A DNA stretch of 64,000 bases from Chitinophaga pinensis (GTDB lineage Bacteria; Bacteroidota; Bacteroidia; Chitinophagales; CAMDFR01). Below are positions 10,099-18,099 of this stretch, in pieces. A program made the position numbers and the translations under genes. The DNA lies in the NCBI GenBank assembly GCA_945872405.1, contig CAMBZT010000002.1, forward strand, positions 31,121 through 95,120, written 5' to 3'. The notes under the pieces are model-generated. The model was not told the DNA's origin, did not search any database, and saw only the letters and a program-made list of their open reading frames with translations. The first letter of the stretch is position 1; each line of letters opens with the position of its first letter.

Positions 10099-10614
10099 CT
10101 ACTTGAACCAACCTGCATACATGACATAGTTATTTGCAATCCTTTCTATCTGATCTTTGAAAAGTCCTGGATTCAATTCCTTCACTTTTCTCGCTGGAAT
10201 CCCAGCGTAAACAGAATTTTCTTCACAAATAGTGTTCTCTAAAACAATGGCTCCAGCTGCTATAATAACATTCTTCCTTATGTGCGCATGATCCATCACT
10301 ATCGCTCCCATACCGATCAAGACATCATCTTCTATCGTGCATCCATGCACAAGTGCTCTGTGTCCTATGGATACATTATTGCCTATCTGCAAGGCTGCTT
10401 TTTGATAAGTACAATGCAAAATAGCCCCGTCTTGAATATTCACCTTATTACCGATTTTTATATAATTAACATCACCCCTCACTACTGCCTGAAACCATAC
10501 ACTACAGTCGTCTCCCATCACCACATCTCCAATGATTGTGGCGTTTTCTGCAAGGTAAATATTCGATCCAAACTGTGGTGTTTTGTCAAGTATGGTTAAA
10601 ATTAGAGCCGTCAT
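10099..10614 (-). CDS. Gamma-carbonic-anhydrase-like left-handed beta-helix protein
   Basis: A 171-residue protein made almost entirely of hexapeptide repeats, which fold as a left-handed beta-helix trimer. Histidines in GHRALVHGC (about residue 85) and in MDHAHI (about residue 110) occupy the metal-site positions of the gamma-carbonic-anhydrase/PaaY/YrdA group. Members range from true carbonic anhydrases to ferripyochelin-binding-like or thioesterase-associated proteins, so the reaction cannot be fixed from sequence. It lies 57 nt after the Ig-like lipoprotein gene and about 100 nt before idi, all on the minus strand. Confidence 0.9.
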   Translation of the reverse strand: MTALILTILDKTPQFGSNIYLAENATIIGDVVMGDDCSVWFQAVVRGDVNYIKIGNKVNIQDGAILHCTYQKAALQIGNNVSIGHRALVHGCTIEDDVLIGMGAIVMDHAHIRKNVIIAAGAIVLENTICEENSVYAGIPARKVKELNPGLFKDQIERIANNYVMYAGWFK

Positions 10615-10671
10615 TAGTTAAAAAATTTAGTTAAGAAAAAATTGCTTTTCACTTCTGAAGAAACAAATATA

Positions 10672-12330
10672 TTATAGAACAATATCAATATCTGCATCCC
10701 ATCCGGGCTTAAGAAAGACCTTATCACCAAATGTGTAAATCTTTTCTGCCTGACGATGTAAGATATAATTACCTGAGTCCCATTTTTTATTCCGATTAGT
10801 ATCTTCTATCACCGATATTTTATAATATCCACTCGGTAAATTAGAAAAAATAATTGTTTTGCTTTTATCATTCATCGAAACATAATTTTGATAAATAATC
10901 TGATCCTTTTCGTTCAAAATTTTCAGCAAAAAATTATTATCTTTTGCTAGTTTATTGTGAATGATAATGGAGCCATAATTTTCTTTAGTCATTATTTTAA
11001 ATGTCTCCGAAATATCTTCGTTTTCAACTCCAAACACATCCACTACCGCACCCTTACTAATGGCTATTTGATAAGCCATTCCAGGCGTCCATTTATAGTT
11101 AATCTCCAATCTTCTAGAGTCTTTTTTATCAAGAGTAAAAGTGGCATTCACTGCCAATAAAGTTGTATCCTCGAGTAGTTTAATCTTGGTACTGTCTTTT
11201 ACTTTAAAGGGTCTGGTCAGACTTAAAAAATACGGCTTATAAATATCGTGAGTGATGTCTGATTTTTCCTTCATTTTTACGGAAATTGGTCCGTTATAAA
11301 TTGAAATTTTATTATCTTTTAGTTCACTCTCCTTTATGTAAAAAAGCTCCTTTGTAAATGTATCTTTTATGGTGTTGTTGGTGGTGATATAAAAGATAGT
11401 ACTACTCTTTGTATAGTCTGAATAGTAATAACTTACTGTATCTTTTGACTCGTTAACGATGGCAATATCCCTTTTGCTATAAACGTCTGCATTAAACTGA
11501 ATATTTAAGATGGGTTTATTGTAGATAAATTTTATTAGCCCTAGCTGCGGATTAATCACATCTAACAATATTGTTTGACTTGGCTCCTCACTGAAACTAT
11601 GTAACAAAAAGTTTTTAATTTTTGAGGTGTCACCTAGTTCCACTAGCGAGTCTGGAAAAGCTATAGCCTCTATTTCTGGATCGTATAAGTAATCAAAATC
11701 TTCGTCCTTAAAAGCCACTAGCTTATAACTTCCTTTCTTAATATTTTCAATTTTAAACAATCCATCCCTATTTGTCTTACCTATATAAAGAGGCTTACCC
11801 TTAAACACTACACTATCACTTATATCTTCATACAACATTATTCCAAAACCTTCCACAGCAACATTGTCTATCGCCTGCAATACTCTTCCAGAGATTGATG
11901 CACTATCGAGATAATCACCTGTACTAAAAACATACTTAAAACTATCCTGAACATTACCTTCGTTGTAGTCTTTGAGTGCATTTCCGAAATTAATATTATA
12001 GGTCGTATTCGGTTGGAAGTTATTTCTAAATTTGATGATTAACTTTTTCCCAGTAATGACATAATCTGGCTGTTTTTCTAATGGAGGCGAAACAATAATT
12101 TGTTGAGCTGGATTATCTAAATTGAAGAACTCATCAAAGTTGATGTTCACTTTTTTAGCATCAAAATGCAAAGAGTAATTTGCTGGCTCAACCGATTTTA
12201 TTTGCGGCTTTTGAACATCTCTAGCACCACCGGAAGGGGGTACAATGTTGGCACATCCACCTGCGACTAATCCGACAATGATAAGGTGTAGAAATAGCTT
12301 CAAGTATATTAGACCAATTGACTTTTTCAA
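10672..12330 (-). CDS. Ig-like (Big_5) domain lipoprotein
   Basis: A 552-residue predicted lipoprotein. The start is TTG at 12330, giving a basic N-terminus, a hydrophobic stretch and a lipobox ending LVAGGC at about residue 26. An Ig-like Big_5 domain follows at about residues 40-135, with the PPLEKQPDY and FGNALKDYNEGN-type strands usual for this family. Then come beta-rich regions including a carboxypeptidase-regulatory-like module (about 140-215). Homologues with the sequence GCANIVPPSGG after the lipobox are widespread in Bacteroidota but have no assigned function; the protein is probably exposed on an outer-membrane surface. It follows infB by 72 nt, with a terminator between them. Confidence 0.85.
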   Translation of the reverse strand: MKKSIGLIYLKLFLHLIIVGLVAGGCANIVPPSGGARDVQKPQIKSVEPANYSLHFDAKKVNINFDEFFNLDNPAQQIIVSPPLEKQPDYVITGKKLIIKFRNNFQPNTTYNINFGNALKDYNEGNVQDSFKYVFSTGDYLDSASISGRVLQAIDNVAVEGFGIMLYEDISDSVVFKGKPLYIGKTNRDGLFKIENIKKGSYKLVAFKDEDFDYLYDPEIEAIAFPDSLVELGDTSKIKNFLLHSFSEEPSQTILLDVINPQLGLIKFIYNKPILNIQFNADVYSKRDIAIVNESKDTVSYYYSDYTKSSTIFYITTNNTIKDTFTKELFYIKESELKDNKISIYNGPISVKMKEKSDITHDIYKPYFLSLTRPFKVKDSTKIKLLEDTTLLAVNATFTLDKKDSRRLEINYKWTPGMAYQIAISKGAVVDVFGVENEDISETFKIMTKENYGSIIIHNKLAKDNNFLLKILNEKDQIIYQNYVSMNDKSKTIIFSNLPSGYYKISVIEDTNRNKKWDSGNYILHRQAEKIYTFGDKVFLKPGWDADIDIVL

Positions 12331-12352
12331 GGAATAAAACTCTTTTTTTACA

Positions 12353-12383
12353 AAAAATGTCAGCCCTTGTAGCTGACATTTTT
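12353..12383 (-). terminator. Rho-independent terminator after infB
   Basis: A perfect 12-bp stem (12353-12364 with 12372-12383) encloses a 7-nt loop. On the minus strand a run of T follows. It lies 18 nt beyond the infB stop and should end the rimP-nusA-infB message before the Ig-like lipoprotein gene. Confidence 0.85.
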
Positions 12384-12401
12384 CGAGTTATCTTAATTAG
12401 A

Positions 12402-15320
12402 TTACAATTTTCTTTGAACTTCCACTTCTTCAAATGCTTCTACCACATCACCAACTCTAAGGTCATTATAATTCTTAATATTTAAACCGCACTCGTATCC
12501 TGCTGCCACATCTTTCACATCATCTTTAAATCTCTTCAATGATGCCAATTCACCAGTATATTGAACGATTCCGTCTCTTACCAATCTGATTTTAGCACTT
12601 CTTGTCACCTTACCATCAAGTACATAACATCCAGCAATAGTACCCACCTTAGTGATATTAAACACCTCTCTAATTTCAATATTCGCAATCACTTTTTCTT
12701 CCATCTTAGGTTCTAGAAGTCCTTCCATGGCAGATTTCACATCCTCAATTGCATTATAGATGATGGAGTAAGTTCTAATTTCTACACCCTCAGTCTCTGC
12801 AATCTTGCGTGCTTGTGTTGAAGGTCGAACCTGAAATCCAATAACAATGGCATCTGACGCAGATGCTAACAATATATCAGTTTCATTTATAGGACCCACC
12901 GCTTTATGCAGTACATTTACTTGAACTTCTTCCGTTGACAATTTCAACAATGAATCCGTCAAAGCTTCAATTGATCCATCCACATCACCCTTAATAATGA
13001 TGTTTAACTCCTTGAAATTACCCAATGCCAATCGACGACCAATCTCGTCTAAAGTAATATGTTTCTTGGTTCGCAATCCAGTTTCTCTATCAATTTGAGC
13101 ACGTCTGGTAGCTGTAGATTTTGCCTCTTGTTCGTCTTCGAATACCCTGAATTTTTCACCTGCCTGTGGTGCTCCATTTAAACCAAGTATCTGCACAGGT
13201 ACTGATGGTCCGGCATTTTTCATTTTTTTAGCTGTATGATCAGTCATTGCCTTCACTTTACCAAAATATGGACCACACACCATCATATCGCCAACATTCA
13301 AGGTGCCTGCCTGAACTAAAATCGTTGCCATATAGCCACGACCCTTATCCAAGGAGGCCTCTATTACACTCCCGTGCGCCATCTTATCGGGATTGGCTTT
13401 AAGTTCCATTAACTCTGCCTCTAGCAGAATCTTATCTAACAACAATTGTACATTGGTACCCATCTTTGCTGAAATCTCTGCTGTTTGAAATTTTCCACCC
13501 CACTCTTCAACCAAGATATTCATGGTACTTAATTGTTCTCTTATCTTATCCGCATTTGCTCCTGGCTTGTCCATTTTATTAAATGCAAAAATCATAGGAA
13601 CACTGGCTGATTGTGCGTGACTGATCGCCTCCTTTGTTTGTGGCATAATCTGATCGTCTGCTGCAATTACAATGATTGCGATATCTGTCAACTTAGCACC
13701 TCTCGCCCGCATGGCCGTAAATGCCTCGTGACCTGGTGTATCTAAAAATGAAATTTTCTTTCCACTTGGAGTCATAACATCGTAGGCGCCAATATGCTGA
13801 GTGATACCACCAGACTCCTTTGCAACTACATTCGCTTTTCTGATATAATCTAGCAATGAAGTCTTACCATGATCTACGTGACCCATAATCGTTACTATTG
13901 GGGCTCTTTCAACCATGTCTTCCGGATTTTCTTCTTCCTCTTCTACAAATTCTTCATCAGCAGCAGAAATAAACTTTACTTCAAATTTAAATTCGTTTGC
14001 TACCAATTCTATAATCTCTGCATCTAGTCTTTGATTGATTGAAACAATTACTCCTAGATTCATACAGGTTTTAATAACTTCAGAAGCCGAAACATCCATA
14101 AAACTTGCCAATTCACTTACAGAAACAAACTCTGTTAATTCTAACAAATTATCTTGTATAGCATCTGCTTCTCTTTGGTTTTCTTCGGCAGCTGCAATAC
14201 GCTTGCCTTTCTTCATCTTCGAACGACTGCTCTTTCCGGTTGCATTGGCTAACCTTGCCATCGTTTCTTTAATCTTATCCTCAATTTCTTTTTCAGAAAC
14301 CGCCTGATCAACATTGTCTGGTTTTTTACCTTTATTTTTATCGAAAGGTGGACGATTAAATCCACCTGGTCCTGCTGGTCGATTAAAACCACCTCCACCA
14401 CCTGGTCGGTTAAAGCCTCCACCCTGCGCGCCAGGTGCTCTATTTTGCCTAGTGCTATCGTGCTGTGCAGGTTGTGCCTTGCCTGCTTGAGAAGGGTTTT
14501 CTGTTTTAAAAATTCTCTTTCTTGGTTTTTTATCTGCATCTGAACCAGTCTCACCAGGTTTTCCGCCAGGTTTGCCTTTGCTATCATCGCGTTTAGGACG
14601 AGTCGATTCCAGATCAATCTTTCCCAAAAGCTTTATTCCATCAAGCTTTTCGTATTTTGTTTCAATATTGTTCTCATCCTTCTCATCTTCCACAATGTCC
14701 ACTAAGGTGGGTTTTTCCTCCGCTATGGCTGCTTCTTCTATCTTAGATTCAGCAACTTTTTTTACTTTAGTTGTCTTGGCTTTTGCCTCTTCTGTCTTTT
14801 TCTCTTCCGAACCAGGCTCAATATTTGGAAGTGTTTCCTCGTTTGTAACGGCAGCAATTTTCTTTTCTGCTGGCTTTTCTTTCTTTCCTAAATCAATATT
14901 TCCAATAATTTTTGGACCTTCTAATTTTACAGAGTTTGTCTCTATAACAACTTCAGGCTTCTTTTCAATTTCTACCTTTTCCTCTTTCTCAATTCTTGGC
15001 GACAAAGTAGTTTTGATTCTTATTTCCTCACTTTCCTTTTCTTTGGCTTTTTTATCAGTAAAAATAGCGGAGTTATCAATTTCAATATTATCACGTTTCT
15101 TATTGATGCCAAGCTCTACTTTTTCAGCTTCACCCTTATGACCCATGTCTACGTTAAACTCTTTCATCAGCACAGCAACCATCTCAGGAGACAGCCTAGT
15201 GGTAGGTTTGTTTTCTACAGTAAACCCTTTTTTCTGCAATTCTGCCACAAGCGTTGCTGCACCTATATTAAACATAGAGGCGGCTTTGGGTAATTGCATT
15301 GGTTTTGCTTCTTCAGACAT
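12402..15320 (-). CDS. infB: Translation initiation factor IF-2
   Basis: A 972-residue GTPase that brings fMet-tRNA to the 30S subunit. It has an IF2_N segment at residues about 8-45 and a long low-complexity region (about 60-390). That region is Lys/Glu-rich, then Gly-rich with three GGFNRP-type units near residues 300-323. The second IF2_N-like helix is at about 405-450. The GTPase domain begins with GHVDHGKTS at about residue 478 and includes DTPGHEAF and FNKMDKP, and the C-terminal beta-barrel domains follow. The disordered part contains two copies of an [16 protein letters not shown] motif (about residues 128-142 and 222-236). It is last in the rimP-nusA-infB operon, 79 nt after nusA. 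Confidence 0.98.
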   Translation of the reverse strand: MSEEAKPMQLPKAASMFNIGAATLVAELQKKGFTVENKPTTRLSPEMVAVLMKEFNVDMGHKGEAEKVELGINKKRDNIEIDNSAIFTDKKAKEKESEEIRIKTTLSPRIEKEEKVEIEKKPEVVIETNSVKLEGPKIIGNIDLGKKEKPAEKKIAAVTNEETLPNIEPGSEEKKTEEAKAKTTKVKKVAESKIEEAAIAEEKPTLVDIVEDEKDENNIETKYEKLDGIKLLGKIDLESTRPKRDDSKGKPGGKPGETGSDADKKPRKRIFKTENPSQAGKAQPAQHDSTRQNRAPGAQGGGFNRPGGGGGFNRPAGPGGFNRPPFDKNKGKKPDNVDQAVSEKEIEDKIKETMARLANATGKSSRSKMKKGKRIAAAEENQREADAIQDNLLELTEFVSVSELASFMDVSASEVIKTCMNLGVIVSINQRLDAEIIELVANEFKFEVKFISAADEEFVEEEEENPEDMVERAPIVTIMGHVDHGKTSLLDYIRKANVVAKESGGITQHIGAYDVMTPSGKKISFLDTPGHEAFTAMRARGAKLTDIAIIVIAADDQIMPQTKEAISHAQSASVPMIFAFNKMDKPGANADKIREQLSTMNILVEEWGGKFQTAEISAKMGTNVQLLLDKILLEAELMELKANPDKMAHGSVIEASLDKGRGYMATILVQAGTLNVGDMMVCGPYFGKVKAMTDHTAKKMKNAGPSVPVQILGLNGAPQAGEKFRVFEDEQEAKSTATRRAQIDRETGLRTKKHITLDEIGRRLALGNFKELNIIIKGDVDGSIEALTDSLLKLSTEEVQVNVLHKAVGPINETDILLASASDAIVIGFQVRPSTQARKIAETEGVEIRTYSIIYNAIEDVKSAMEGLLEPKMEEKVIANIEIREVFNITKVGTIAGCYVLDGKVTRSAKIRLVRDGIVQYTGELASLKRFKDDVKDVAAGYECGLNIKNYNDLRVGDVVEAFEEVEVQRKL

Positions 15321-15399
15321 ATATCTTTTTTAAATTATCTTTTTGTGCTTCCTTTACGATTTGGAAACTATTAACTTTCACTATTTCATACGCAACATT

Positions 15400-16644
15400 T
15401 TAGTCTTCAAATTCTGCTTTTAAAACACTAATTACGTGTTGTACAGTTTCTTCTTCCAAATCTGCTCTTCTTGCTAATTCTACAGGATCCAAATCTAATA
15501 CGCTTCTCGCAGTATCGCAACCTATTCCTTTTAAAATATCAATGACCCAAGCATCAATTTCATCTGAAAATTCTTCCAAATCAATATCAAAATCATCTTC
15601 TACATCTTCAACATCTCTAAATACATCTATTTCATACTCCACCAAACGGCTCGCTAACTTTATATTTAAACCCTTTTTCCCAATGGCCAATGAGATTTGG
15701 TCTGGCTTTAAATAAACAGCTACCTTCTTATTCTCCTCATCAATGCTTAATGAATCGATTTTTGCTGGTGCTAATGCGCGTTGAATCATCAAGTTCAAAT
15801 TGCTTGTATAATTAACGATATCGATATTTTCATTTTTCAATTCACGAACAATCGCGTGAATTCTAGAGCCTTTCATCCCTACACATGCACCCACAGGATC
15901 AATTCTATCATCAAAAGACTCTACCGCTACCTTCGCTTTTTCACCCGGCTCACGTACAATTTTTTTCAAAGTAATTAAACCATCAAAAATCTCAGGCACT
16001 TCCATCTCCAATAATTTTGCTAAGAATGCATTGTCGGTTCTTGACAAAATGATTTTCGGATTATTGTTATGCATATCAACGCGCTTAATCACTGCACGTA
16101 ACGTATCGCCCTTTTGATAGAAATCGGCTCGAATTTGCTCACTCTTAGGCAATAATAATTCATTCCCTTCGTCATCCAAAATCAAGATTTCTTTTTTCCA
16201 AACTTGATATACTTCACCAGAAATAATTTCACCTACCCTGTCTTTATATTTTTTGTACACCTCGTCTTTCTCCAACTCTAATACACGCGAAGCCAAGGTT
16301 TGACGAGCTGCTAAAACCGAACGACGACCGAAACTTTCTAATGTAATTTCTTCGTATAGCTCATCCCCAATCTGATAATCAGGATCAATTTTTTGTGCTA
16401 CTGCCAAATCTACTTCTGCCACATCATCCTCCACAAAACCATCTTCCATAATGGTTCTTCTATGCCAGATTTCAAGATCGCCCTTGTCAGTATTTACAAT
16501 AATATCAAAATTTTCAGTACTACCATATTTCTTTTTCAATAAGGTTCTGAATACATCTTCCAATACCTTCATCATGGTAGGTCTGTCAATGTTTTTAAAT
16601 TCTTTAAACTCTGCGAATGAGTCTATCAACTCTGTACTATTCAT
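15400..16644 (-). CDS. nusA: Transcription termination/antitermination factor NusA
   Basis: A 414-residue protein with the NusA order: N-terminal RNA-polymerase-binding domain (1-130), S1 domain (about 135-200) and two KH domains (about 205-345, including GACVGMKGSRIHAI and SLAIGKKGLNIKLA). An acidic linker leads to a short helix-hairpin-helix tail. It lacks the pair of C-terminal acidic repeats of E. coli NusA, as is normal outside gammaproteobacteria. It binds elongating polymerase and modulates pausing and termination. It lies 42 nt after rimP and may act on the hairpin in its own operon leader. Confidence 0.97.
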   Translation of the reverse strand: MNSTELIDSFAEFKEFKNIDRPTMMKVLEDVFRTLLKKKYGSTENFDIIVNTDKGDLEIWHRRTIMEDGFVEDDVAEVDLAVAQKIDPDYQIGDELYEEITLESFGRRSVLAARQTLASRVLELEKDEVYKKYKDRVGEIISGEVYQVWKKEILILDDEGNELLLPKSEQIRADFYQKGDTLRAVIKRVDMHNNNPKIILSRTDNAFLAKLLEMEVPEIFDGLITLKKIVREPGEKAKVAVESFDDRIDPVGACVGMKGSRIHAIVRELKNENIDIVNYTSNLNLMIQRALAPAKIDSLSIDEENKKVAVYLKPDQISLAIGKKGLNIKLASRLVEYEIDVFRDVEDVEDDFDIDLEEFSDEIDAWVIDILKGIGCDTARSVLDLDPVELARRADLEEETVQHVISVLKAEFED

Positions 16645-16686
16645 GATTTTTTAGTTTTTGTTTTTTTTGATTCCTAAAAATTTATT

Positions 16687-17184
16687 CTATTTAAAATTAA
16701 ATTGTATCAATGCATTTTTTATCTGCGCATAAGTAAGCTCATATTGCTTTGGAAGCACTTCTTCCTCTGCAGCTTCACCAGCTTTTTTCTTCTTCTTTTT
16801 TACTTCTTTTAATATTTGTTCCAACACCACCTTCTCGTCATCGCTATAAATCAATCGGCCAGAAATCTTTTCCCCACTTGTTTTCACAATATCTAATGTG
16901 CCTCCAATTCTTTTTTTGTATTGCTGTGGCACTTTCAACGGATTAGTCATGCCCGGACTCGATAGCTCTAATCCATAATCCAAAGGTACGATACCACCCT
17001 TGTCCAAAAACTCCTCCAAATATCTGCTCAATATGGTACATTGATTAATAGTAATGTTTTCAAAGCCATCTACAAATACTTGTATTCTCTTGCCCTGCAA
17101 CACTTTCACGTCTACCAAATATAGATTTTCTTCGGCTATTTTCGGTAAAAGTATCTCTCTAATTTTTTCTACTGCGTCCTTCAT
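16687..17184 (-). CDS. rimP: Ribosome maturation factor RimP
   Basis: A 165-residue protein needed for 30S subunit assembly. The N-terminal alpha/beta domain (about 1-85) contains the conserved DYGLELSSPGMTNPL segment, and the C-terminal Sm-like barrel follows. A lysine-rich insert (six consecutive Lys near residue 133) interrupts the barrel. It is the first gene of the conserved rimP-nusA-infB operon. The ATG at 17184 is 16 nt from a strong leader hairpin, and a well-matched promoter lies about 65 bp upstream. Confidence 0.93.
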   Translation of the reverse strand: MKDAVEKIREILLPKIAEENLYLVDVKVLQGKRIQVFVDGFENITINQCTILSRYLEEFLDKGGIVPLDYGLELSSPGMTNPLKVPQQYKKRIGGTLDIVKTSGEKISGRLIYSDDEKVVLEQILKEVKKKKKKAGEAAEEEVLPKQYELTYAQIKNALIQFNFK

Positions 17185-17199
17185 TTCAATATAGAAACA

Positions 17200-17226
17200 A
17201 AAGAGGGGACTAATAGTCCCCTCTTT
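17200..17226 (-). promoter_or_regulatory. Leader hairpin upstream of rimP (possible attenuator)
   Basis: A perfect 12-bp inverted repeat (17200-17211 with 17215-17226) has only a 3-nt loop. On the minus strand it is followed by TTTGTTTCTAT and then the rimP ATG. It lies inside the predicted 5' leader, between the promoter at 17248-17277 and the start codon. It therefore cannot terminate an upstream gene without also affecting rimP. The downstream U-tract is weak, so partial attenuation or control of translation are both possible. Confidence 0.7.
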
Positions 17227-17247
17227 CTCATTTTTTCATTTACAATG

Positions 17248-17277
17248 CAAATGTAAGCTATTTATACCTAAAACCAA
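17248..17277 (-). promoter_or_regulatory. Promoter of rimP-nusA-infB
   Basis: On the minus strand TTG (17277-17275), a 19-nt spacer and TACATTTG (17255-17248) match the Bacteroidota vegetative promoter TTG-N19-TAnnTTTG with no mismatch. Transcription should start near 17242, giving a leader of about 58 nt that includes the 12-bp hairpin. Confidence 0.75.
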
Positions 17278-17330
17278 AATAAATTTAATGTTTCTATAGG
17301 TATCTTTTCGTAGTGTCAAATGTTTTTTGA

Positions 17331-17699
17331 GGGCGCGTCCCAGGCTTTAGAAATACAGAAGCCTGGGTCGGGCATTCCGCAGTACAAGGTACTTGCTGTA
17401 TTCCCTCGCGCTACATTGTCTCAAATGCGACTTGATTTATCTAGTGTATGATTGACTTATGAACAGAGTTTACGAGCGAGTAAAACAAATCTCCGCACTA
17501 GTGGAAAACACTCGCGCTAAAGAAAGGTCCGTAATACAAATGCTGTCGAGCAAGAGAACAACTTTTATTAAAAGAATTTCACAGTGAACGAAATGCTGCG
17601 CGACTGGGTGGCAGGAGTACCGTCATTGGAAAGGGCCGTACGACAGAACACAGGACCTTTGCCCCTTGCTTTTTTGGGGCAAATGGCTCGCCCAAAAAA
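17331..17699 (+). repeat. Structured intergenic repeat, copy A
   Basis: A non-coding stretch with visibly higher GC than its flanks. The first 81 nt (17331-17411) form three helices. Helix 1 is GCGCG 17333-17337 with CGCGC 17407-17411. Helix 2 is 9 bp (17339-17347 with 17359-17367) closing an 11-nt loop. Helix 3 is GCAGTAC 17379-17385 with GTACTTGC 17389-17396. The same architecture occurs at 40950-41030. A second shared block follows at 17589-17613, and the GAACACAGGACC block at 17646-17657. An 8-bp hairpin at 17658-17683 then closes the element. No open reading frame here looks like a protein. It could be a mobile non-autonomous repeat or an RNA element. No other feature was seen in the 17278-17709 gap. 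Confidence 0.75.
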
Positions 17700-17709
17700 G
17701 TAAATAAAA

Positions 17710-17733
17710 AAGCCTATCGATAAGGATAGGCTT
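17710..17733 (-). terminator. Terminator of the small membrane protein gene
   Basis: A 9-bp stem (17710-17718 with 17725-17733) with a 6-nt loop is followed on the minus strand by a T-run. It lies 28 nt past the stop of the gene at 17762-17995. Confidence 0.75.
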
Positions 17734-17761
17734 GATAAATATATTTAAAAAAAACAGTTGA

Positions 17762-17995
17762 CTATGGACGCATTTCGCTATTGTCTTCTTTGGCTACCAA
17801 AAGAAAAGTAATGCCGATGGTACATAAGGCCAAACCCACAATCATTGGTAAAGATAAACCATAGTTTGACGCATGTGCAGTTGGGTCTGTTGGATTGTAT
17901 GGCAACATAACATTTGAATTTCTAATTAAGAAATAAGTGTAAACACTTACTAGCGTTCCGATAAGGGTGCAAATGATACCTATAACTTTAGACAT
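17762..17995 (-). CDS. Small two-span membrane protein, unknown function
   Basis: A 77-residue protein with two hydrophobic segments (about residues 4-24 and 49-68), joined by a polar Pro/Thr/Asn-rich loop and ending in a charged tail. I do not recognise a family. It has an ATG start, stands alone between the structured repeat and the divergently transcribed ABC-F gene, and has its own terminator. That supports it being a real transcription unit. Confidence 0.6.
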   Translation of the reverse strand: MSKVIGIICTLIGTLVSVYTYFLIRNSNVMLPYNPTDPTAHASNYGLSLPMIVGLALCTIGITFLLVAKEDNSEMRP

Positions 17996-18099
17996 AAGAT
18001 GAATTATTTGTATTGCAAAAATGTAAAAACTTTTACAGACTCACAACTAATTTTGAGAAAAACTGAGAAAATCAGCTAAAAATTCGATAATCTTGCAGC

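Noticed and set aside
14572..15141. Plus-strand ORF of 189 residues, Ser/Phe-rich
   Set aside because: It is the antisense shadow of the Lys/Glu-rich linker of infB; the infB reading frame is certain and the Ser/Phe composition is what that complement yields.
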